Shown piece by piece: positions 7,440-10,010 of a stretch of DNA of 10,010 nt. A program made the position numbers and the translations under genes. A model generated the notes under the pieces. The model worked only from the letters and a program-made list of their open reading frames with translations, was not told the origin of the DNA and did no database searches. How positions within the stretch are numbered: the first letter of the stretch is position 1; the number at the start of each line of letters is the position of its first letter. The DNA is from an uncultured Desulfobacterales bacterium. GTDB taxonomy: Bacteria > Desulfobacterota > Desulfobacteria > Desulfobacterales > G020354645. The stretch covers positions 1 to 10,010 of the forward strand of contig CAMYNZ010000166.1 of the NCBI GenBank assembly GCA_947259865.1, written 5' to 3'.

Positions 7440-7455
7440 ACCTTAGTATCTTAGT
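7440..7455. repeat. 8-bp tandem repeat upstream of def (ACCTTAGT, ATCTTAGT)
   Basis: Two adjacent 8-mers differ at one base. On the minus strand they read ACTAAGAT and ACTAAGGT, about 60-75 nt before the def start. The 9-mer GTATCTTAG within it also occurs at 3459-3467 in the other large spacer. This could be a binding-site pair or a small dispersed repeat. Confidence 0.4.
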
Positions 7456-7458
7456 TGT

Positions 7459-7488
7459 TATTTTTGTGCATTTTGTGGCACAAAAATA
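7459..7488. promoter_or_regulatory. operator-like dyad upstream of def
   Basis: Arms TATTTTTGTGC (7459-7469) and GCACAAAAATA (7478-7488) are perfect inverted repeats of 11 bp around an 8-nt centre. Inside lies a second perfect palindrome, TTTTGTG-G-CACAAAA (7471-7485), and TTTTGTG also repeats directly nine bases apart. The arrangement fits a dimeric regulator site or an RNA hairpin. On neither strand does a T-run follow, and the stem is AT-rich, so an intrinsic terminator is unlikely. It lies 77-106 nt upstream of the def start and 92 nt beyond the stop of the upstream membrane-protein gene. Confidence 0.45.
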
Positions 7489-7518
7489 GTATTGGGATAT
7501 TTTCACCATCTTGCAACG

Positions 7519-7553
7519 ATTGAATATTCAATCTGCAATCTTCAATTTTCAAT
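7519..7553. repeat. AT-rich 7-bp-phased repeat with a 14-bp palindrome
   Basis: Four heptamers in a row, ATTCAAT, CTGCAAT, CTTCAAT and TTTCAAT (7526-7553), follow an inverted ATTGAAT, which makes the perfect palindrome ATTGAATATTCAAT at 7519-7532. The last 18 bases match 3391-3408 exactly. It lies just beyond the 3' end of the YbhN-like gene. Confidence 0.6.
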
Positions 7554-7579
7554 ACCGGCTCGTCCGGCATAGGGTATTA

Positions 7580-8644
7580 TCATTTTGCAAATGATACGCG
7601 CCAGATATTGACACCGGTTATCATAGCGGATACCAGCCCGACAAGAATAACCGGAAATAGCTGAATCGCATGGTTTGCCAGCGTAAACCCGGCCGCCTCA
7701 TTGAACGATACACCAAAAAGTAACATGGCAAAAACACCGCCTGCTTCCCAAAGCCCCCAATATCCGGGTGCGGACGGAAGCGCAATAAAAAAGCAAATGA
7801 TTACCATGACGGTCGCGAGTTCAAAAAATGATAATGCAATCCCCGGACAACCCAAAGCAAATATATAATAGGAGAAAGCGTGCAGGGCCCAGATCACGAT
7901 AGAGAACAGCAAACACACAACCACCCGCATAGGCTGTTTTAAAAGAACCAATCCGGCAGCTATATTATCCAACATTGTCAGCAACGGTTTGGCAATACGG
8001 TGTTGTAGTTTGTCCGTTAATTTGGGTCCGGCAAAAAAAAATAAATCCGGAATTGATTTAATACACCATGCGATGGCCCTGCGAGTTGGCTGAAGAATGA
8101 TCAACGCAATCCCGGCCAGTAATAGAATGCTGAGTTTTAACAGGCCTTTAAAAACGAAATTTAAGGTGCCGCTGTTTAGCGTATATTCGCCAAATGGTAT
8201 ACCAAGGGCGGGATCTATTTCCATTTGTGCAAATAGTGCTATAAACAGGATGATCAGAATACCCATATCAAATACCCGTTCAGCGGCCACGGTTGCGAGC
8301 CCGGTGCTGAAAGGGACGTTCTCTTTTTTTTTTAAAATAGCCGGTCGCGCCACCTCTCCGACCCTGCCCGGCAATACACAGTTTATCATAAAGCCGATCA
8401 TCAGTGGATGAAAGGCGTGCCGGAAACTTACACGCTGGTATGAACCCAGTATGAATTGCCAGCGGATGGCTCTAATGACAAAACCGATTAAGATCAACGC
8501 GGCCGTGGGTATTATCCAGATATAATTAATTGACAGTAGATAATTTATCAACTCGGCAAACGGCACGTTTCTAAACGCGAGGTAAACGGTGGCGATAGAA
8601 ATGATTAATCCGATGGTGAAGGTGATGCTGATTTTTCTAGTCAT
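7580..8644 (-). CDS. YbhN/AglD-family polytopic membrane protein (lysylphosphatidylglycerol synthase TM-like, putative flippase)
   Basis: This 354-residue inner-membrane protein has roughly seven to nine hydrophobic helices, for example about 6-24, 42-62, 125-143, 165-185, 225-250 and 265-290, plus two near the C-terminus. Conserved family pieces are visible: NCVLPGRVGEVARP with a following TVAAERVFD helix, and the loop PSAPGYWGLWEAGG before the last helices. This is the membrane part shared with MprF-type lysylphosphatidylglycerol synthases and AglD-like proteins; the soluble aminoacyl-transfer domain is absent. Family members are thought to move or modify lipids, but the substrate is not predictable from this sequence. 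It begins one base after the ribF stop (TAATATG on the coding strand), so co-translation with ribF is likely. Confidence 0.88.
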   Translation of the reverse strand: MTRKISITFTIGLIISIATVYLAFRNVPFAELINYLLSINYIWIIPTAALILIGFVIRAIRWQFILGSYQRVSFRHAFHPLMIGFMINCVLPGRVGEVARPAILKKKENVPFSTGLATVAAERVFDMGILIILFIALFAQMEIDPALGIPFGEYTLNSGTLNFVFKGLLKLSILLLAGIALIILQPTRRAIAWCIKSIPDLFFFAGPKLTDKLQHRIAKPLLTMLDNIAAGLVLLKQPMRVVVCLLFSIVIWALHAFSYYIFALGCPGIALSFFELATVMVIICFFIALPSAPGYWGLWEAGGVFAMLLFGVSFNEAAGFTLANHAIQLFPVILVGLVSAMITGVNIWRVSFAK

Positions 8645-8645
8645 A

Positions 8646-9578
8646 TTAAGCCAATATACTACGTGCTTCTATAACGTCCCGTTTGATCTGTTCGGATAGT
8701 TGCTCAATGCTTGAAAATTTGATTTCGTCCCGTATTCGTTTAACAAAGTTAATCCGTATCTTCTGGCCGTATATGTTTTGGTCAAAATCAAGAATGTGGA
8801 CTTCAACCGTAAATAGTCGATCCTCAAAAGTCGGGCTGAAACCGATATTGGCAACACCTGCGAAAGGTTGACCCTTGAATTCCACGGTAACGGCGTATAC
8901 GCCGGTTTTGGGGCAGAGTTCATCGTGGAGGCTGATATTGGCTGTGGGAAACCCCAACAATTTACCACCTCTGTCCCGGCCGGTTGTGACGGATCCCCTT
9001 ATCTGATAATATCGGCCCAATAATTGCTGCACCTCTGCGACTTTTCCCTCCATGACCAGCTCTCGTATTCGTGTGCTGCTGATTCTTCCCGGGAAATTTT
9101 TGGCAATCTGAATCCAGTCAACCCGGATCACTTCAAAATTAAGCTGGCCTGCCATGGATTTCAAAAGCGCCAGATTCCCTTCCCGGTCTCGGCCAAAGGT
9201 ATAATCTTTGCCGACAACAATGACGCTCATCCCGATCCGCTTGATCAATAAATCCGCCACAAAATCTCTTGCAGATAGTGCCGCAAACTCACGGGTAAAG
9301 GGCACGCAGATAAGAACATCGATACCTGATCTCGAAATGAGTTCAATCTTTTGTTCGTGGAGGGTAATAAGCGGCGGCATGTTTTTCTGTTTCAGCACTC
9401 GCAAGGGATGCGGCTCAAAGGTCATTGCAACTGCAGTGCCGTTAATTGCATCCGCTTTTTCAATAACCTCATGGAAAAGCGCCTGGTGTCCTATGTGAAC
9501 CCCATCGAAGTTGCCAATGCTAATAACCGCCTTATTAAAAGGTTTGACGATCTTATCAAGATTATCAATAATTTCCAT
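8646..9578 (-). CDS. ribF: bifunctional riboflavin kinase / FMN adenylyltransferase
   Basis: This cytosolic enzyme phosphorylates riboflavin to FMN and then adenylylates FMN to FAD. It has 310 residues, normal length. The N-terminal nucleotidyltransferase domain has GNFDGVHIGHQ (22-32), carrying the HxGH-type element, then TFEPHP, the loop VGKDYTFGRDREGN and ISSTRIREL. The C-terminal riboflavin-kinase domain shows GRDRGGKLLGFPTANI, the TGVYAV strand, NIGFSPTF and the VEVHILDF segment containing the catalytic acid. The ATG at 9578 fits the family N-terminus, although the ribosome-binding site is weak. The gene diverges from the tRNA gene across a 94-nt AT-rich spacer and is followed one base later by the YbhN-like gene. 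Confidence 0.97.
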   Translation of the reverse strand: MEIIDNLDKIVKPFNKAVISIGNFDGVHIGHQALFHEVIEKADAINGTAVAMTFEPHPLRVLKQKNMPPLITLHEQKIELISRSGIDVLICVPFTREFAALSARDFVADLLIKRIGMSVIVVGKDYTFGRDREGNLALLKSMAGQLNFEVIRVDWIQIAKNFPGRISSTRIRELVMEGKVAEVQQLLGRYYQIRGSVTTGRDRGGKLLGFPTANISLHDELCPKTGVYAVTVEFKGQPFAGVANIGFSPTFEDRLFTVEVHILDFDQNIYGQKIRINFVKRIRDEIKFSSIEQLSEQIKRDVIEARSILA

Positions 9579-9603
9579 TTTAACCAGATGTATTACTATG
9601 GGC

Positions 9604-9630
9604 TTGACATGGTTTGAAAAAGAATATATT
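9604..9630 (+). promoter_or_regulatory. predicted promoter of tRNA-Leu
   Basis: A perfect sigma70-type -35 box TTGACA (9604-9609) is followed by TATATT (9625-9630), a five-of-six -10 match, with a 15-nt spacer. That is short; a poorer box, TATTTA at 9627-9632, would give 17 nt. Transcription would begin around 9637-9640, leaving a leader of about 35 nt before the mature tRNA. Confidence 0.5.
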
Positions 9631-9672
9631 TAAAACAACTTTAGAATAAAATCAATTATTTTTACCTCAAGT

Positions 9673-9759
9673 GCCGAAGTGGCGGAACTGGTAGACGCGC
9701 TAGGTTCAGGGTCTAGTGGGGGTCTCCCCGTGCGAGTTCAAGTCTCGCCTTCGGCACCA
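9673..9759 (+). tRNA. tRNA-Leu (anticodon CAG), CCA encoded
   Basis: A complete class II tRNA that decodes CUG leucine codons. The acceptor stem is GCCGAAG (9673-9679) with CTTCGGC (9749-9755), then discriminator A and an encoded CCA (9757-9759). The D arm includes GGCGGAACTGGTAGACGC. The anticodon stem is CTAGG/TCTAG (9700-9704, 9712-9716) with loop TTCAGGG, so the anticodon is CAG at 9707-9709. The long variable arm GGGG-TCT-CCCC marks a leucine/serine-type tRNA. The T arm is GCGAG-TTCAAGT-CTCGC (9732-9748). The A discriminator and the D-arm sequence fit leucine. No duplicate of its 3' end is present in the window, so no attachment-site scar is visible. Confidence 0.97.
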
Positions 9760-9864
9760 TTTACCATCAAGCCTTCAGTGATAAAGCCTCTGTAGACTCG
9801 CACAGTATCAATTCTCAAAAAAATCCCGGCTCTAATCAAACCCTAATTGAGCGAAAGTCGAGGG

Positions 9865-9960
9865 TGCCCCAGATTCAAGGCGTCCAAGGGCGAAGTCGTA
9901 GTAAACTACGACGAGCCCTTGGCAACCAGCCAGAGGCTGACAAGCGCGGAAGATGGGGTA
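9865..9960. repeat. nested inverted repeat downstream of tRNA-Leu
   Basis: The core is a strong hairpin: CCAAGGGC (9884-9891) pairs with GCCCTTGG (9915-9922), and GTCGTAG (9895-9901) pairs with CTACGAC (9906-9912), with a TAAA loop and a small GAA/GA internal loop. An outer pair, TGCCCCA (9865-9871) and TGGGGTA (9954-9960), brackets it with one G-U wobble. No coding frame is evident. There is no T-run after it, so it is more like a dispersed palindromic repeat (REP/MITE-like) than a terminator. The stretch 9760-9864 before it holds nothing I can name. Confidence 0.6.
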
Positions 9961-9961
9961 T

Positions 9962-10010
9962 TCCGCCAAAGATCTCTGGCGGATAAACATCGGCTTGCCC
10001 GCCTCTGGCG
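9962..10010. repeat. GC-rich hairpin plus direct repeat of CTCTGGCG at the window end
   Basis: TCCGCCA (9962-9968) pairs with TGGCGGA (9977-9983) around an 8-nt loop. CTCTGGCG occurs at 9974-9981 and again at 10003-10010, 29 nt apart. GGCGG (9978-9982) could instead pair with CCGCC (9999-10003), so the two stems exclude each other. The repeat probably continues past the window. Confidence 0.5.

Noticed and set aside
7554..7579. CCGG-CTCGT-CCGG as a terminator of the YbhN-like gene
   Set aside because: The stem is only about four or five pairs and no T-run follows on the minus strand.
9673..10010. Integration site (att) at the tRNA-Leu 3' end
   Set aside because: No second copy of the tRNA 3' end and no integrase gene is visible in the 250 nt available.

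Overview
The window looks like chromosomal DNA from a Gram-negative bacterium, most likely a member of the Desulfobacterota (former Deltaproteobacteria). I infer this from the gene order def, fmt, rsmB, PASTA protein, rpe, from protein wording in these housekeeping genes, and from intergenic spacers packed with short repeats. No search could be run, so the lineage is an inference. Nothing in the window is phage, transposon or CRISPR.

Layout. Positions 1-110 are a short GC-rich leader. Two + strand genes follow: a membrane sensor histidine kinase (111-1856) and, directly after it, an OmpR-type response regulator ending at 2548. The regulator has lost its start codon and the first residues of its receiver domain, and this is the most striking anomaly here. 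From 2647 to 7382 a minus-strand housekeeping cluster reads def > fmt > rsmB > PASTA protein > rpe. def/fmt and rsmB/PASTA share 4-bp ATGA stop-start overlaps, a 49-nt gap separates fmt from rsmB, and a repeat-rich 201-nt spacer precedes rpe. A second minus-strand pair, ribF > YbhN/AglD-like membrane protein (7580-9578), has a 1-nt gap. A tRNA-Leu(CAG) gene (9673-9759, + strand) diverges from ribF behind a TTGACA-type promoter. The last 250 nt contain no gene but hold several nested inverted repeats.

How the genes work together. fmt and def act at the two ends of formyl-methionine use: Fmt formylates initiator Met-tRNA and Def removes the formyl group from new proteins. RsmB methylates 16S rRNA, so the cluster centres on translation. 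The PASTA protein is a single-pass membrane protein with three extracytoplasmic PASTA repeats and no kinase domain; it is translationally coupled to rsmB. Rpe is a pentose-phosphate enzyme, RibF makes FMN and FAD, and its partner is a polytopic flippase-like protein.

I found no complete new defence, mobile or biosynthetic system. The points worth a second look are the headless response regulator, the lone PASTA protein with an unassigned C-terminal domain, and the intergenic repeats: 7-bp-phased AT-rich tracts sharing an 18-bp identical core, a TTTTGTG operator-like dyad upstream of def, a TTCGCCC repeat/dyad between the PASTA gene and rpe, and stacked hairpins after the tRNA.
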